Shown: piece after piece, positions 45,099 through 55,479 of the stretch
Position numbering within the stretch: position 1 is the stretch's first letter
Layout: the number at the start of each line of letters is the position of its first letter
Assembly (NCBI RefSeq): GCF_001275675.1
Contig: NZ_LITM01000004.1
Coordinates: 98,954-162,953 of the forward strand
From: Lysinibacillus sp. FJAT-14745
GTDB lineage: Bacteria > Bacillota > Bacilli > Bacillales_A > Planococcaceae
Reading direction: 5' to 3'
Length of the DNA stretch: 64,000 bases
Made by a program: the position numbers and the translations under genes
The notes under the pieces: model-generated
The model's input: only the letters and a program-made list of their open reading frames with translations
The model's database searches: none
What the model was told of the DNA's origin: nothing

Positions 45099-45368
45099 AT
45101 GGATGAAAAAATTGAGAAACTAACTGCTGAGTTACTTGCGAAAAACCCGCAAATGTCAGTAGGGCGTGCACGAGTATGGATTGAGCTTTTATGGAGTGAT
45201 TTTGAATCAACTTCTGCAAAAGCTGGCTACTCCTATCGAGGTGCTGATTACACTGAAAATTTAGTGCGTCAATTAATTACTAGTTATGGCGATAAATTGC
45301 ATACATTTGCAGGACGCAATCCCAAATACGCACATTTACTTGATGCTAGTGATGATATGGTGCAATAA
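45099..45368 (+). CDS. yfhJ: YfhJ (WVELL) family protein, 89 aa
   Basis: A small helical protein with the family hallmark RARVWIELLWSDFE and FAGRNPKYAHLL. Its function is unknown. The ATG directly follows the yfhH stop (TAAATG), so the three genes are one unit ending at the terminator at 45370-45399. Confidence 0.9.
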   Translation: MDEKIEKLTAELLAKNPQMSVGRARVWIELLWSDFESTSAKAGYSYRGADYTENLVRQLITSYGDKLHTFAGRNPKYAHLLDASDDMVQ

Positions 45369-45369
45369 C

Positions 45370-45399
45370 AAAACCCTGGCCAATGTTGGTCAGGGTTTG
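45370..45399. terminator. Bidirectional terminator after yfhJ
   Basis: Stem aaaccctg.cca/tgg.cagggttt. Confidence 0.85.
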
Positions 45400-45403
45400 T
45401 TGT

Positions 45404-46390
45404 TTAATTACTTGCGCCAATCTGTAATTTTTTCTGGAGTTTATCTTCTGTAAATATCCAGCCTGTGTATGAAGTGACAATCTCGTTGTCATCGTTTAAA
45501 TGAGCGACAGCAACGAACGGATAGCGATTATCACTACGATAACGCAGATCAATTAATCTTACTTCTGTTAAGCCGTTATCGAGTTCTGAAATTTCCCAAC
45601 GATACAATGGTGAGAATGACACGAAGGCAGCGAGATTGCGATCTTTCAATGCTATTTCGATAAGAGGCGTTTTCGGTAAAGGTTCTATTTCGAATTTATC
45701 GTAAATATTAACAGTTCGCCCATAAGCACGGCCAACATAATAATGCGTTCTGGATTTTGCTGCAATTCGCCAGTGGAAGAATCGCATTGTAGGAGCTACA
45801 ATAACATACTCTTCATCCTGAATAGTATTATGCACAGCATTCTTTACAGCCTTTTGGACTGCAAATCGTAAAATGTAGTAAACGATAATAATGAGATACA
45901 TGATACTAAATGTCCAAACTGGATTTGCGCCAAATGCCCAAAGTAAAATGCCAAGGCAATGTAGTGTAAAAATAATAGGATCAAATGTATTAATGACACC
46001 AAGTGCAACCCATCTTCTAGAGAATGGTCGAAGTGCTTGTGTACCATAAGCATTGAAGATATCAACAAAGACATGAAGCGCTACAGCTAAAAATGTCCAA
46101 AGCCATAAATGAAACACATTTACGTCCTGAATAATAAGTGCTAAAACCGCGGTAATTAAGATGGGCCAAATAGCTACTGCTGGTAGTGAATGTGTAATTC
46201 CACGATGATGTCGAATATAAATTGCGTTGTTGCGCAGTTTTAAAACAGTATCGACATCAGGTGCCTGCGAGCCAATAATCGTACCTGCCATTACTGCGGT
46301 AAAGGTCATAGAATGATTTGCTACAACGGGATCAACTAATGCAAGACCACCGAGGGCTATACCCATAACGAAATGTGTACCTGAATCCAA
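45404..46390 (-). CDS. yfhP: YfhP-like membrane hydrolase (DUF457/LexA-binding type)
   Basis: A 328-residue protein. The N-terminal half has four to five membrane helices with the metal-ligand pattern GTHFVMG, APDVDT, HHRGITHSLP and HVFVDIFNAYG, typical of the YdjM/YfhP family. The C-terminal half is soluble and beta-rich. It is thought to be a membrane metal-dependent hydrolase; the substrate is unknown. TTG start with AAGGAG ten bases upstream. Confidence 0.9.
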   Translation of the reverse strand: MDSGTHFVMGIALGGLALVDPVVANHSMTFTAVMAGTIIGSQAPDVDTVLKLRNNAIYIRHHRGITHSLPAVAIWPILITAVLALIIQDVNVFHLWLWTFLAVALHVFVDIFNAYGTQALRPFSRRWVALGVINTFDPIIFTLHCLGILLWAFGANPVWTFSIMYLIIIVYYILRFAVQKAVKNAVHNTIQDEEYVIVAPTMRFFHWRIAAKSRTHYYVGRAYGRTVNIYDKFEIEPLPKTPLIEIALKDRNLAAFVSFSPLYRWEISELDNGLTEVRLIDLRYRSDNRYPFVAVAHLNDDNEIVTSYTGWIFTEDKLQKKLQIGASN

Positions 46391-46595
46391 AAATATCCAC
46401 TCCTTGTATGCAAAAAATAGAGTACAATTGCATACATGTATATTTCAATAATCCGTATTACCTGATATTTACTTAATTAAGACAAATTTGAAGTTTGAAA
46501 ATTGTGACGTTTTTTGTCGTTTCAGACAGATGATCTTTTCTTAATTGTATACTCTTTTTACCATAAATAAAATCGTAAAGACGCTGGAGGTCACT

Positions 46596-47630
46596 GTGAA
46601 TTATCCATATGTAACAGAATTTCGACAATCTTTAGTCGAATGGTTTAATGTTGAGAAACGTGATTTACCTTGGAGGCATACGACGGACCCTTATAAAATC
46701 TGGGTATCGGAAGTGATGCTACAGCAAACACGTGTCGACACAGTTATTCCTTATTACAATCGTTTCATGGAAAGTTTTCCAACATTAGAATTACTCGCGG
46801 AAGCTCCACAAGAATACTTATTGAAGCATTGGGAAGGCCTTGGCTATTATTCCCGTGCGCGTAACTTACAAGCAGGTGTTCGTGAGGTATTAGAAAACTA
46901 CGGTGGGGTAGTACCCGATAATCGCCATGAGATTTCAACATTAAAAGGCGTAGGTCCGTATACTGCTGGAGCTATTTTAAGTATTGCCTATAATAAGCCC
47001 GAACATGCAGTTGATGGCAATGTTATGCGTGTTTTAAGTCGTGTACTTACTATTCACGATGATATAGCCGTTCCAAAAACTAAAAAGATTTTTGAAGAGG
47101 CAGTTGAAGAACTGATCGATCCTGAAAATGCATCGTCCTTCAATCAAGGCTTAATGGAGCTAGGTGCACTTATTTGTACGCCAACTTCACCAAAGTGCTT
47201 ATTATGTCCAGTTCGCGAATACTGTATCGCGTTTAATGAAGGCGAGCCTGAAAAATTACCTATCAAATCTAAAAAAGTAAAGATGAAGCATATCACATAC
47301 GATGTGCTTGTATGTCAAGATGATAAAGGTCGAATTTTATTGGAGCAGCGCCCAACAAAAGGTTTACTAGCTAATCTATGGCAGTTTCCAATGTTTGAGC
47401 ACGGCAAAGATTCAACAGATACTTTTATGAATGATTATGCTATAAATGTTCAATCGCAACAGGATTTGTTAACATTTAAACATGTTTTTTCACATTTAAC
47501 ATGGCATATAAATAGCTATTATATGAAATGCAATTCAGCAGTAAAGGGCGAATGGCTGACTCGCGAACAAATAGAATTATTACCAATGCCCGTTCCAATG
47601 CTGAAAATTTGGCAAGAAATTAAGGATTAA
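46596..47630 (+). CDS. mutY: A/G-specific adenine DNA glycosylase MutY
   Basis: A 344-residue repair enzyme removing A opposite 8-oxoG. It shows the Glu of VSEVMLQQTRVDT, the helix-hairpin-helix LKGVGPYTAGAILS, the catalytic Asp in VDGNVMRVLSR, the 4Fe-4S cysteines (CTPTSPKCLLCPVREYC), and a C-terminal NUDIX-like 8-oxoG-sensing domain. I chose GTG 46596, with CTGGAGG upstream; the longer frame has no ribosome site. It is divergent from yfhP. Confidence 0.95.
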   Translation: MNYPYVTEFRQSLVEWFNVEKRDLPWRHTTDPYKIWVSEVMLQQTRVDTVIPYYNRFMESFPTLELLAEAPQEYLLKHWEGLGYYSRARNLQAGVREVLENYGGVVPDNRHEISTLKGVGPYTAGAILSIAYNKPEHAVDGNVMRVLSRVLTIHDDIAVPKTKKIFEEAVEELIDPENASSFNQGLMELGALICTPTSPKCLLCPVREYCIAFNEGEPEKLPIKSKKVKMKHITYDVLVCQDDKGRILLEQRPTKGLLANLWQFPMFEHGKDSTDTFMNDYAINVQSQQDLLTFKHVFSHLTWHINSYYMKCNSAVKGEWLTREQIELLPMPVPMLKIWQEIKD

Positions 47631-47661
47631 TCAAGAAAATAATATTTATAAAAATTTATGA

Positions 47662-47691
47662 GCATAAAATCATTCACCTCGGTACACAATA
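47662..47691 (+). promoter_or_regulatory. Likely SigG promoter of sspE
   Basis: gcata (matching the -35 GHATR) is followed, after 18 bp, by cacaata (against the -10 CATnnTA, one mismatch). It lies 23 bp before the ATG of the spore gene. SigG control is known for SASP genes. Confidence 0.5.
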
Positions 47692-47714
47692 ATGAACGTG
47701 GAGGTGAATGAATA

Positions 47715-47900
47715 ATGAAAAAGCAAAACAACCAAAATTTACAACCGAATAAAAACATGCAACGTCAAAGTCAAGAATTTGGTTATGAAACAGACGTTAC
47801 AGACGCTAATGCAGTGCAAAAGCAAAATGCTAAAGCAGAGCAGAAAAAAGCTCAAGCATCAGGTAACTTCAATAAAACTAACCAAGATCTTGGTGAATAA
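47715..47900 (+). CDS. sspE: Gamma-type small acid-soluble spore protein
   Basis: A 61-residue, Asn/Gln/Lys-rich protein with EFGYETDVTDANAVQKQNAKAEQ, corresponding to the EFASET-x-AQQVRKQN repeat of SspE. It is stored in the spore core and degraded at germination as an amino-acid source. Position next to mutY and before ygaC matches B. subtilis. It has one repeat instead of two or three. GGAGGTG lies before the ATG. Confidence 0.88.
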   Translation: MKKQNNQNLQPNKNMQRQSQEFGYETDVTDANAVQKQNAKAEQKKAQASGNFNKTNQDLGE

Positions 47901-47932
47901 CACTTTGTAATTGCATAATTGCATTTACCTCT

Positions 47933-47983
47933 AAGGAGCTGTCTAAAATCGAAAAGATTTAAAAAAGACAGCTCCTTTTAAAT
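47933..47983 (+). terminator. Terminator after sspE
   Basis: Stem aaggagctgtct/agacagctcctt followed by T4. Confidence 0.88.
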
Positions 47984-48001
47984 TTTATTTAGTAAAATCT
48001 A

Positions 48002-48066
48002 ATTGCTCAGGAAGCTAGGGGAGTTGCTCGAATAGCCGAGAAAAGCGCTCAAATTCACAAGAAATA
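48002..48066. repeat. Degenerate three-unit 21-bp repeat
   Basis: gctc occurs at 48005, 48026 and 48047, exactly 21 bp apart, with gaagctaggggag, gaatagccgag and aaattcacaag between. It is the weakest clear member of the 21-bp period class and lies in the sspE-ygaC gap. Confidence 0.6.
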
Positions 48067-48262
48067 ACCCCGATCAGATCTGTAAAAATAAACAAATAAT
48101 TCCAATTGAGTTGTTGTTATGATAAAACTCGCTTTGAATTAACGAAATTTTGTACAAATTTAAAAGAGCGCAGGGAAATTTGTGGTTTTCTAACTACACC
48201 TTTCGCGTACACATTGCTATAATATACTAGAGATAGCATAGACGAAAAGGTGGGCTTCAAAG

Positions 48263-48811
48263 ATGGCAATACCGATAGAAGGAGAAACGATACAAATACA
48301 TAGTTATAAGCACAATGGCCGTATCCACCGTGTTTGGCAAGAAACAACGATTTTAAAAGGAACGAAAAATATTATTATCGGTGCGAATGAACGGACACTT
48401 GTGACAGAATCCGATGGTCGAACGTGGCTAACGAGAGAGCCTTCTATTTGTTATTTCCATGCGGAGCACTGGTTTAACATCATTTGTATGCTACGTGAGG
48501 ACGGTGTGTATTATTATTGTAATCTAAGCTCACCATTTGTTTTCGATAATAATGCCATTAAATATATTGACTATGATTTAGACATTAAAGTTTTCCCTGA
48601 TATGTCTTATTCACTCTTAGATGAGGATGAATATGAACTACATCGTAAGGAAATGTCTTATCCAGATGTCATAGATAAAATTTTAAAGCGCAATGTCGAT
48701 AAATTAATTAGCTGGATTCAACAAAAAAGAGGACCATTTGCACCTGATTTCATCGATGCTTGGACAAGTCGTTATAAGTTTCAGCTCGATATGCAAGCAG
48801 ATGATTGTTAG
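48263..48811 (+). CDS. ygaC: DUF402 nucleoside di/triphosphatase family (YgaC-like)
   Basis: A 182-residue protein of the DUF402 (Ntdp) fold. Key blocks are [16 protein letters not shown]-like ([10 protein letters not shown]), [23 protein letters not shown] and [27 protein letters not shown], where the conserved D and E bind metal. Members hydrolyse nucleoside di- and triphosphates or related phosphates. It lies between sspE and the ABC transporter, as in B. subtilis. AAAAGGTGG is upstream. Confidence 0.9.
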   Translation: MAIPIEGETIQIHSYKHNGRIHRVWQETTILKGTKNIIIGANERTLVTESDGRTWLTREPSICYFHAEHWFNIICMLREDGVYYYCNLSSPFVFDNNAIKYIDYDLDIKVFPDMSYSLLDEDEYELHRKEMSYPDVIDKILKRNVDKLISWIQQKRGPFAPDFIDAWTSRYKFQLDMQADDC

Positions 48812-48813
48812 TT

Positions 48814-48849
48814 GCACCTATTAGTTTTACTAATGGGTGTTTTTTTTTT
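48814..48849 (+). terminator. Terminator after ygaC
   Basis: Stem cacctattag/ctaatgggtg with T8. Confidence 0.88.
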
Positions 48850-49049
48850 ATGTCTTAAAATAGTTGGTGACAAAGTTGAATTAACTGTACTTCAAACGAA
48901 ATATTGCTATAATACGTTTGGGCATTCAGTTTGTGGATGTCTGTTTCTTTTTATGTGCGAAGTGGTTTGAGGTGTTTCGCGATGGACGAAATAAAATGCC
49001 TTTTATTTTCATAAGTGCGAGGCTTTTAAAATAAGGAAGTGATAATAAG

Positions 49050-50795
49050 TTGGGTAGTATAAAGCGTTATATGAGATTTGTAAAACCATATACATGGGAA
49101 ATTATTTTAACGGTTTTGATTGGTATAGTGAAATTTGCGATTCCATTGTTTATCCCATTACTCATAAAGATTGTGTTAGATGATATTATTGCTGCAGAAA
49201 ATCTAACGGATGCAGAGAAGACAAAAGAACTGTTTTATTGGTTAGGTGGTACGATCATTGTATTCTTTATTATCCGACCACCGATTGAGTATTACCGTCA
49301 ATATTTTGCTCAGCATGTTAGTAACAAGGTGCTTTTCGATATTCGAAAACAAATATATGCACATTTACAGCGACTAAGTTTAAGATACTATGCTAATACA
49401 AGAGCTGGCGATGTTATTTCAAGAGTGATTAATGATGTGGAACAAACAAAAAACTTTATTATGACAGGTTTGATGAATGTTTGGCTTGACCTTGCGACAA
49501 TTGTTATTGCTATCGGTATTATGCTTGCCATGGATGTTAAGCTTACGCTAGTAGCATTAGTTGCGTTCCCGTTTTATGGATTTAGTGTGAAGTACTTCTT
49601 TGGTAAACTTCGATCTTTAACACGTAAACGGTCACAAGCACTTGCAGGTGTGCAAAGTTATTTACACGAACGTGTAGCTGGGATGAGTATTATTAAAAGC
49701 TTCACGCTAGAAAAGCATGAACAAAAATTATTTGATGAAGCCAATGGTGAATTTTTAGAGAAAGCACTGGATCATACGAAATGGAATGCTAAATCCTTTG
49801 CAGTGGTGAATACAATCACGGATGTAGCACCTCTCCTAGTAATTGCCTATGCAGGTTATCAGGTTATTAATGGTCCACTTTCAGTTGGAACGATGGTGGC
49901 CTTTATTGCCTATATCGAACGACTTTATGGTCCACTCCGTCGTCTTGTAAGTTCATCAACGATGTTAACACAATCATTTGCATCAATGGATCGAATGTTT
50001 GAATTAATAGACGAACCTTATGAAATAAAAAACAAGGCTAATGCGGTAGAGCTACCTCGCGTAAAGGGTGAAGTGCGCTTTGACAATGTGAACTTTCAAT
50101 ATGAAGCAGATGGCTCACAAATTTTAAACAACATTAATTTCACGATTAACCCTGGAGAGACCGTTGCATTTGTAGGAATGAGTGGTGGCGGAAAATCAAC
50201 GATCATTAGTTTGATTCCTCGCTTTTATGACACAACGAGTGGCACAGTGTGTATTGATGAATATGATGTTCGTGATGTAACATTACATTCTTTACGCTCA
50301 CAAATTGGAATCGTCCTACAGGATAATATTTTGTTTAGTGATTCAGTAAAAGAGAATATTTTAATGGGCAAGCCAGATGCTTCTGATGAAGAGGTTATTG
50401 CTGCGGCACAAGCGGCAAATGCTCATGATTTTATTATGAGCTTGCCAAATGGTTATGACACAAAGGTTGGGGAGCGCGGTGTGAAGTTATCAGGTGGGCA
50501 AAAGCAGCGAGTAGCGATCGCCCGTGTATTTTTAAAAAATCCACCTATTTTAATACTGGATGAAGCAACCTCTGCATTGGATTTAGAAAGCGAGGCACTT
50601 ATTCAAGAATCATTGGAAGTACTTGCACATGAACGTACGACCATTATAATTGCTCACCGACTTTCTACGATTACACATGCAGATAAAATTTTGGTTATAG
50701 ATCATGGACAATTAATTGAAAGTGGTACGCACGAGCAATTAATGCAAAAAGAGGGGACTTACTTTAATTTATTCCAGGTGCAACATTTAGATTGA
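49050..50795 (+). CDS. ygaD: ABC transporter, fused membrane and ATPase half (YgaD-like)
   Basis: A 581-residue exporter half-transporter that works as a dimer. Six membrane helices (residues about 15-310) are followed by the ATPase with Walker [10 protein letters not shown], the signature LSGGQKQR, and Walker [13 protein letters not shown]. It resembles MsbA/BmrA lipid or drug exporters; the substrate is unknown. TTG start with GGAAGTGATAA upstream. The position after ygaC matches B. subtilis ygaD. Confidence 0.92.
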   Translation: MGSIKRYMRFVKPYTWEIILTVLIGIVKFAIPLFIPLLIKIVLDDIIAAENLTDAEKTKELFYWLGGTIIVFFIIRPPIEYYRQYFAQHVSNKVLFDIRKQIYAHLQRLSLRYYANTRAGDVISRVINDVEQTKNFIMTGLMNVWLDLATIVIAIGIMLAMDVKLTLVALVAFPFYGFSVKYFFGKLRSLTRKRSQALAGVQSYLHERVAGMSIIKSFTLEKHEQKLFDEANGEFLEKALDHTKWNAKSFAVVNTITDVAPLLVIAYAGYQVINGPLSVGTMVAFIAYIERLYGPLRRLVSSSTMLTQSFASMDRMFELIDEPYEIKNKANAVELPRVKGEVRFDNVNFQYEADGSQILNNINFTINPGETVAFVGMSGGGKSTIISLIPRFYDTTSGTVCIDEYDVRDVTLHSLRSQIGIVLQDNILFSDSVKENILMGKPDASDEEVIAAAQAANAHDFIMSLPNGYDTKVGERGVKLSGGQKQRVAIARVFLKNPPILILDEATSALDLESEALIQESLEVLAHERTTIIIAHRLSTITHADKILVIDHGQLIESGTHEQLMQKEGTYFNLFQVQHLD

Positions 50796-50822
50796 TATAC
50801 AACGTTATAATAGAAAACATCT

Positions 50823-51108
50823 AGCTCACCATAATGTGGGGTTGATTTCCGTTCCGGCCAGGCGCTTTGTTGCTGCCGCTACGTTAGCACTACGCTTTCG
50901 CACAGAGCAAAGCTTCCTGGGGGCGTCCGATGAGCCGCTTGGGGCAACAGGATGTTGGTCACGAAGGCGTTATCACAGGATGTGATGCTTTTAGCCTTCG
51001 TTCCTTTATCGCTGATCCCCAAGGAGTCGCCTGGCCTCCACTCCAATCAACTTATTCTCATGACATATGTTTTAACAAAATGTCATCTCTATATTTTATT
51101 AATGAGCC
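50823..51108. repeat. Longest MITE-like palindromic repeat, with two insert modules
   Basis: About 286 bp, with ends agctcacc and aatgagcc. It carries the core blocks plus the ttgctgccgctacg...ttcgcacagagc insert and the gatgttggtcacgaaggcg...tagccttcgttcc insert. Each insert is itself an inverted repeat. It lies between ygaD and the opp operon. Confidence 0.92.
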
Positions 51109-51355
51109 AATAACCTAAAAATAGCTTTCCGTTTAAACATAAATGGAAGGCTATTTTTTTGTCTTATTTATAAAATATTATCAATTAATAAGATGTTATT
51201 AATATGAAACTCGAACGATGTAGAAAATCTATGTTAATTGCAGAATAATAATGATTGAAAGAGCGATGTTTTTTGGTTAGAATTATCTGAAAATAGGGAA
51301 TAGAGTGATAGTTAAGTGATTTAGTGAAAATATGGGTGGGATGGGGCGATTGATC

Positions 51356-52369
51356 ATGAGAAAAAAGCTGCTAGAAATAAAAGGTTTAAAGACAACCTTT
51401 TTTACAGATGATGGACAAATTCCTGCCGTAGATGATATCGATTTTTCTGTTCATGAGGGAGAAATATTAGGGATTGTAGGGGAATCAGGAAGTGGAAAAA
51501 GTGTCACATCACTGTCCATTATGGGTTTAATACCGTCACCGCCTGGAAAAATAACAGGGGGAGAAATACTATTAGATGGCAAAAACCTCGTCACATTATC
51601 GGATAAACAAATGCAAAAAATTCGTGGAAAAGATGTGGCGATGATTTTTCAGGAGCCTATGACATCTTTAAATCCTTTGTTTACAATTGGGGATCAGCTA
51701 AAAGAAGCGATTTTAATTCATAATCCAAAATGGTCGAAAAAAGAAGTATTTGCAAGGGCAATTGAAATTATGAAACTAGTAGGTTTACCGCGTGCTGAGG
51801 AATTATTAAAAGATTATCCACATCAACTATCTGGGGGGATGCGACAACGGGTCATGATTGCCATGGCGCTTGTCTGTGATCCGAAGGTATTGATTGCTGA
51901 TGAGCCGACTACTGCATTAGATGTTACGATTCAAGCTCAAATCTTGCAGCTTATGAAAGATTTAAATAAACGTCTACATACAGCTGTGTTATTAATTACA
52001 CATGATTTAGGCGTTGTAGCAGAGACATGCGAGCGAGTTATTGTGATGTATGCAGGTCAGATTGTAGAAGAGGCTCCTATTCAGGAGATATTCGTTAATC
52101 CAAAGCACCCCTATACACAAGGACTTATTAAATCTGTACCAGATATGCGTTATAAAAAGGACAACCTTTACTCTATATCAGGAAGTGTACCCAAGCCCGG
52201 AAGTATTCAGGAAGGCTGTCGTTTTGCAGCGCGTTGCGAATTTGCGATGGATCGCTGTGTACAAGAAACACCACCTTTATATGAAGCAGCAGAGCAGCAT
52301 AAATCGAGATGTTTTTTACTAGAGAAACAGGAGGTGAAGCAGCATGTCGAAAGTGTTGTTGAAAGTTGA
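51356..52369 (+). CDS. oppD: Oligopeptide ABC transporter ATPase (OppD/DppD)
   Basis: A 337-residue ATPase. Walker [12 protein letters not shown], the signature [12 protein letters not shown], Walker [13 protein letters not shown] and the C-terminal oligopeptide-binding extension with cysteines ([14 protein letters not shown]) mark it as OppD/DppD, with a probable iron-sulfur site. It pairs with OppF to power peptide uptake. The start is uncertain: ATG 51356 best fits the family. It overlaps oppF by 26 bases. Confidence 0.93.
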   Translation: MRKKLLEIKGLKTTFFTDDGQIPAVDDIDFSVHEGEILGIVGESGSGKSVTSLSIMGLIPSPPGKITGGEILLDGKNLVTLSDKQMQKIRGKDVAMIFQEPMTSLNPLFTIGDQLKEAILIHNPKWSKKEVFARAIEIMKLVGLPRAEELLKDYPHQLSGGMRQRVMIAMALVCDPKVLIADEPTTALDVTIQAQILQLMKDLNKRLHTAVLLITHDLGVVAETCERVIVMYAGQIVEEAPIQEIFVNPKHPYTQGLIKSVPDMRYKKDNLYSISGSVPKPGSIQEGCRFAARCEFAMDRCVQETPPLYEAAEQHKSRCFLLEKQEVKQHVESVVES

Positions 52370-53333
52370 TGGTTTAAAAAAATATTTCCCCATTCGGAAG
52401 GGCGTCTTGAATACACAGGTTGGAGACGTAAAGGCAGTGGATGATGTTTCCTTTGAAGTTTTTGAAGGAGAAACATTAGGCATTGTAGGTGAGTCCGGGT
52501 GTGGTAAATCAACGACTGGCCGACTTTTAATGCGATTGCTTGAGCCAACAGAGGGTGAGATTGAATTTGCAGGTAAAATGATTTCAGAGTTATCGAACAA
52601 TGAAATGCGCAAAGCTCGTAGAGACATTCAAATGATTTTCCAAGATCCATATGCTTCTCTTAATCCTAGGCATAATATTGGGAAAATATTGGAGGAGCCT
52701 CTTATTGTTCATGGAATGGGCAATGCAAAGGAACGGAAACAGAAGGTTCTAGAGCTTCTCGAAATTGTTGGGTTAAATGAATATCATGTGAAACGGTATC
52801 CACATCAATTTAGTGGTGGTCAAAGACAGCGAATCGGCATTGCCCGTGCTCTGATGACGAATCCGCGTTTGATTATTGCGGACGAGCCTGTCTCTGCACT
52901 TGATGTGTCAATACAGGCGCAAGTATTGAATTTATTGCAAAACTTACAAAAGGACTTAAAGCTAACTTATATTTTTATCTCCCATGATTTAGGGGTTGTA
53001 CGCCATATTAGTAATCGTGTAGGTGTGATGTATTTAGGGAAATTAGTGGAGTTGACAGCAAGCGAGGATTTATATGCTGAGCCACTTCATCCATATACTC
53101 AGGCACTGCTATCCTCGGTACCTGTTCCGGATCCTACGTTTGAACGTGAACAGCTCATTATTTCTGGTGATATTCCAAGTGCTTCGAATCCGCCAAGCGG
53201 GTGCACTTTCCATACGAGATGTCCTTTTAAAAAAGAAGAATGTTCTCAAGTAGTTCCGAAAATGCAAGAAGTAAAACCGGGTCATTATGTTGCTTGCCAT
53301 CTATATGATGCAATCCAACATTCAATGATATAA
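52344..53333 (+). CDS. oppF: Oligopeptide ABC transporter ATPase (OppF/DppF)
   Basis: A 329-residue ATPase. Walker [13 protein letters not shown], the signature [12 protein letters not shown], Walker [13 protein letters not shown] and the C-terminal [14 protein letters not shown] extension identify OppF/DppF. AGGAGGTGA precedes the ATG. The gene is in the overlapping oppDF pair, with the binding protein 21 bp downstream. Confidence 0.94.
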   Translation: MSKVLLKVDGLKKYFPIRKGVLNTQVGDVKAVDDVSFEVFEGETLGIVGESGCGKSTTGRLLMRLLEPTEGEIEFAGKMISELSNNEMRKARRDIQMIFQDPYASLNPRHNIGKILEEPLIVHGMGNAKERKQKVLELLEIVGLNEYHVKRYPHQFSGGQRQRIGIARALMTNPRLIIADEPVSALDVSIQAQVLNLLQNLQKDLKLTYIFISHDLGVVRHISNRVGVMYLGKLVELTASEDLYAEPLHPYTQALLSSVPVPDPTFEREQLIISGDIPSASNPPSGCTFHTRCPFKKEECSQVVPKMQEVKPGHYVACHLYDAIQHSMI

Positions 53334-53354
53334 AAAAACTTAGGGGGAAAATCA

Positions 53355-54971
53355 ATGAAGAAAAAGAAGCTTTGGACTTTGGGTGTAATGCTTATCCTTG
53401 TTCTCTCGACAATCTTAGCAGCTTGTGGCGGCTCAGATACTAAGGATACGGGTAGTAAAGATACTTCAAGTGGTGGCGATAAAGCTAGCAGTGGTGGACC
53501 AAAAACATTAGTATATGGCCGGGGTGGCGATTCAGTAAAACTAGATCCCGCAGTTGTAACTGATGGTGAATCATTCACGGTTACAGCAAATATATATGAA
53601 ACGCTGGTTAATTTCGGCGAACGAGATGTAACGATTCAACCAGGTTTAGCGAAATCATGGGAGCCGTCAAAAGATGGTTTAACATACACATTCCAGCTTC
53701 AAGAAGGTGTAAAGTTCCATGATGGCACTGATTTCAATGCAGAAGCAGTTGTTAAAAATTTCGAACGCTGGAAAGCTGGTGCTGATAAATTCCCATATTT
53801 CAGCTCCCAATTTGTAGTAGGCGACAAGCAAGTGATTGAATCGGTAACTGCTAAAGATGATCATACTGTTGTCTTCAAGCTTAGCCAGCCGCAGGCACCA
53901 TTCCTGAAAAATTTAGCAATGTCTCCGTTTGCAATTGCTTCTCCAAAAGCTTTTGAAGCAGATGAAGAAGGATTATCTACAAATCCAGTAGGTACGGGTC
54001 CATTCAAATTTGTGAGCTGGGTACGTAATGATGCAATTACTATTGAGAAAAATCCAGATTACTATATCGATGGTTTACCGAAATTAGATAAAGTAATTTA
54101 TAAATCAATTCCAGAAAACTCTACACGCTTAAATTCATTAACTAACGGTGAGGTTGATGTTGCGGATGGCTTAAGTCCATCTGATAAAGCTTCAATCGAA
54201 TCAAACTCTAAATTACAATTAATCGAACGTCCATCTATGAATGTTGGTTATCTTGGATTAACGGTAACACGTCCACCATTTGATAATGTAAAAGTTCGTC
54301 AAGCAGTAAATTATGCAATCGATAAACAAGCATTAGTAGATGCATTTTATGAAGGCTTAGCAGAGCCAGCGAAAAATCCTATGCCTCCAGTAATTGCTGG
54401 CTACAATGATGCCATTAAAGGCTATGAATATGATCCAGAAAAAGCTAAAGCATTACTAGCTGAGGCTGGCTATGATGGTAAAAAAATTCAACTGTGGGCT
54501 ATGCCTGTACCACGTCCGTATATGCCAGATGGCAAAAAAATTGCAGAAGCGATCCAAAAGAATCTAGATGATGTTGGAATCAAATCTGAAATTGTATCTT
54601 TTGAATGGGCTACGTATTTAGAAAAAGCACAAAAAGGTGAAGCAGATGCGTTCTTACTTGGTTGGACAGGTGATAACGGAGATGCGGATAACTTCCTTTA
54701 TACCCTATTAGACGGGGATAACATTGGTTCCAACAACTATACTTTCTATGACAATAAAGAATTACACAAACTTTTAGTAGCTGCACAAACTGAAATTAAT
54801 GAGGACAAGCGTAATGAACTTTACAAGCAAGCACAAGAGATCATCTCTAAAGATGCGCCATGGGTTCCACTTGCTCACTCTACTCCAATTTTAGCTGCTA
54901 ACGCTAAGGTTATAAACTATATTGCACATCCAACAGGTTCTGACCATTTAGCTAATGTAGATATGAAGTAG
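53355..54971 (+). CDS. oppA: Peptide-binding lipoprotein (OppA/DppA, SBP family 5)
   Basis: A 538-residue lipoprotein. Signal WTLGVMLILVLSTILAAC ends at the lipid-modified Cys. A Gly/Ser/Asp linker follows, then the solute-binding fold with ETLVNFG, GVKFHDGTDFNAEAVV, NPVGTGPFKF, RQAVNYAIDKQALV and GWTGDNGDADNFLY. It captures peptides, or possibly other ligands such as nickel or heme, for the transporter. It is unusual only in being separated from oppB by a repeat-filled gap. Confidence 0.93.
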   Translation: MKKKKLWTLGVMLILVLSTILAACGGSDTKDTGSKDTSSGGDKASSGGPKTLVYGRGGDSVKLDPAVVTDGESFTVTANIYETLVNFGERDVTIQPGLAKSWEPSKDGLTYTFQLQEGVKFHDGTDFNAEAVVKNFERWKAGADKFPYFSSQFVVGDKQVIESVTAKDDHTVVFKLSQPQAPFLKNLAMSPFAIASPKAFEADEEGLSTNPVGTGPFKFVSWVRNDAITIEKNPDYYIDGLPKLDKVIYKSIPENSTRLNSLTNGEVDVADGLSPSDKASIESNSKLQLIERPSMNVGYLGLTVTRPPFDNVKVRQAVNYAIDKQALVDAFYEGLAEPAKNPMPPVIAGYNDAIKGYEYDPEKAKALLAEAGYDGKKIQLWAMPVPRPYMPDGKKIAEAIQKNLDDVGIKSEIVSFEWATYLEKAQKGEADAFLLGWTGDNGDADNFLYTLLDGDNIGSNNYTFYDNKELHKLLVAAQTEINEDKRNELYKQAQEIISKDAPWVPLAHSTPILAANAKVINYIAHPTGSDHLANVDMK

Positions 54972-55007
54972 GTTAAAAGGCCAATCCAGACATAAGAGAG
55001 AATTTTA

Positions 55008-55063
55008 AAGAATCTGCTTGCTTTCTGCGGGTAAGCCGTGGAAATCTCGCAGATTCTTTTTAC
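55008..55063 (+). terminator. Terminator after oppA
   Basis: Stem aaagaatctgc/gcagattcttt plus T-run. It would limit read-through into oppB, favouring excess of the binding protein. Confidence 0.8.
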
Positions 55064-55479
55064 AGTTGGAATGATTTTTTCTGTATGGAAGACCAATCAT
55101 CAAAACGATCAATTATGCCTCGGCATAATTGCGGCTGGAATCGGCTTCGTGCTGGCACAAAGAATTCCTTTGCGATTCCGTGACATCCGCCGGAGGCTTT
55201 AGGCCAACATGAAGTAGCTTAAATCCGCATTCATCTCACCATCTATAGAGGTGGGAGACTTCTGTACCTGTCGCTACGGTACAAAAGATATTTGTAACGG
55301 ACGCTTCACTTACGTTACAAAAAACATTTGTAGCTGACGCTTTGCATTCGCTACAAAAGAGAGTTGCTGAAAGAAGTTAAAACCGTTTGGTGAAGGCTGA
55401 CCCTTTCAACAGTATGCGTAGAGACTTCAATGCTTTTGATGCAAAAGTATATTATGAAAATAACAGAGGGGTGAAGAAG
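55064..55479. repeat. Repeat-filled gap inside the opp operon
   Basis: It contains, in order: gcctcggcataattgcggctgg, a tctcacc/ggtggga hairpin at 55235-55258, three small hairpins tgtacc/ggtaca (55263-55283), tgtaacg/cgttaca (55293-55319) and tgtagc/gctaca (55329-55355), then gctgaaagaagttaaaa at 55366-55382, also found at 8088. No complete gene. It resembles the degraded end of a mobile element, possibly IS200/IS605-like, which is a guess. Confidence 0.7.

Noticed and set aside
50930-51118. 62-codon frame after ygaD
   Set aside because: It falls within the long MITE-like copy and ends in it.
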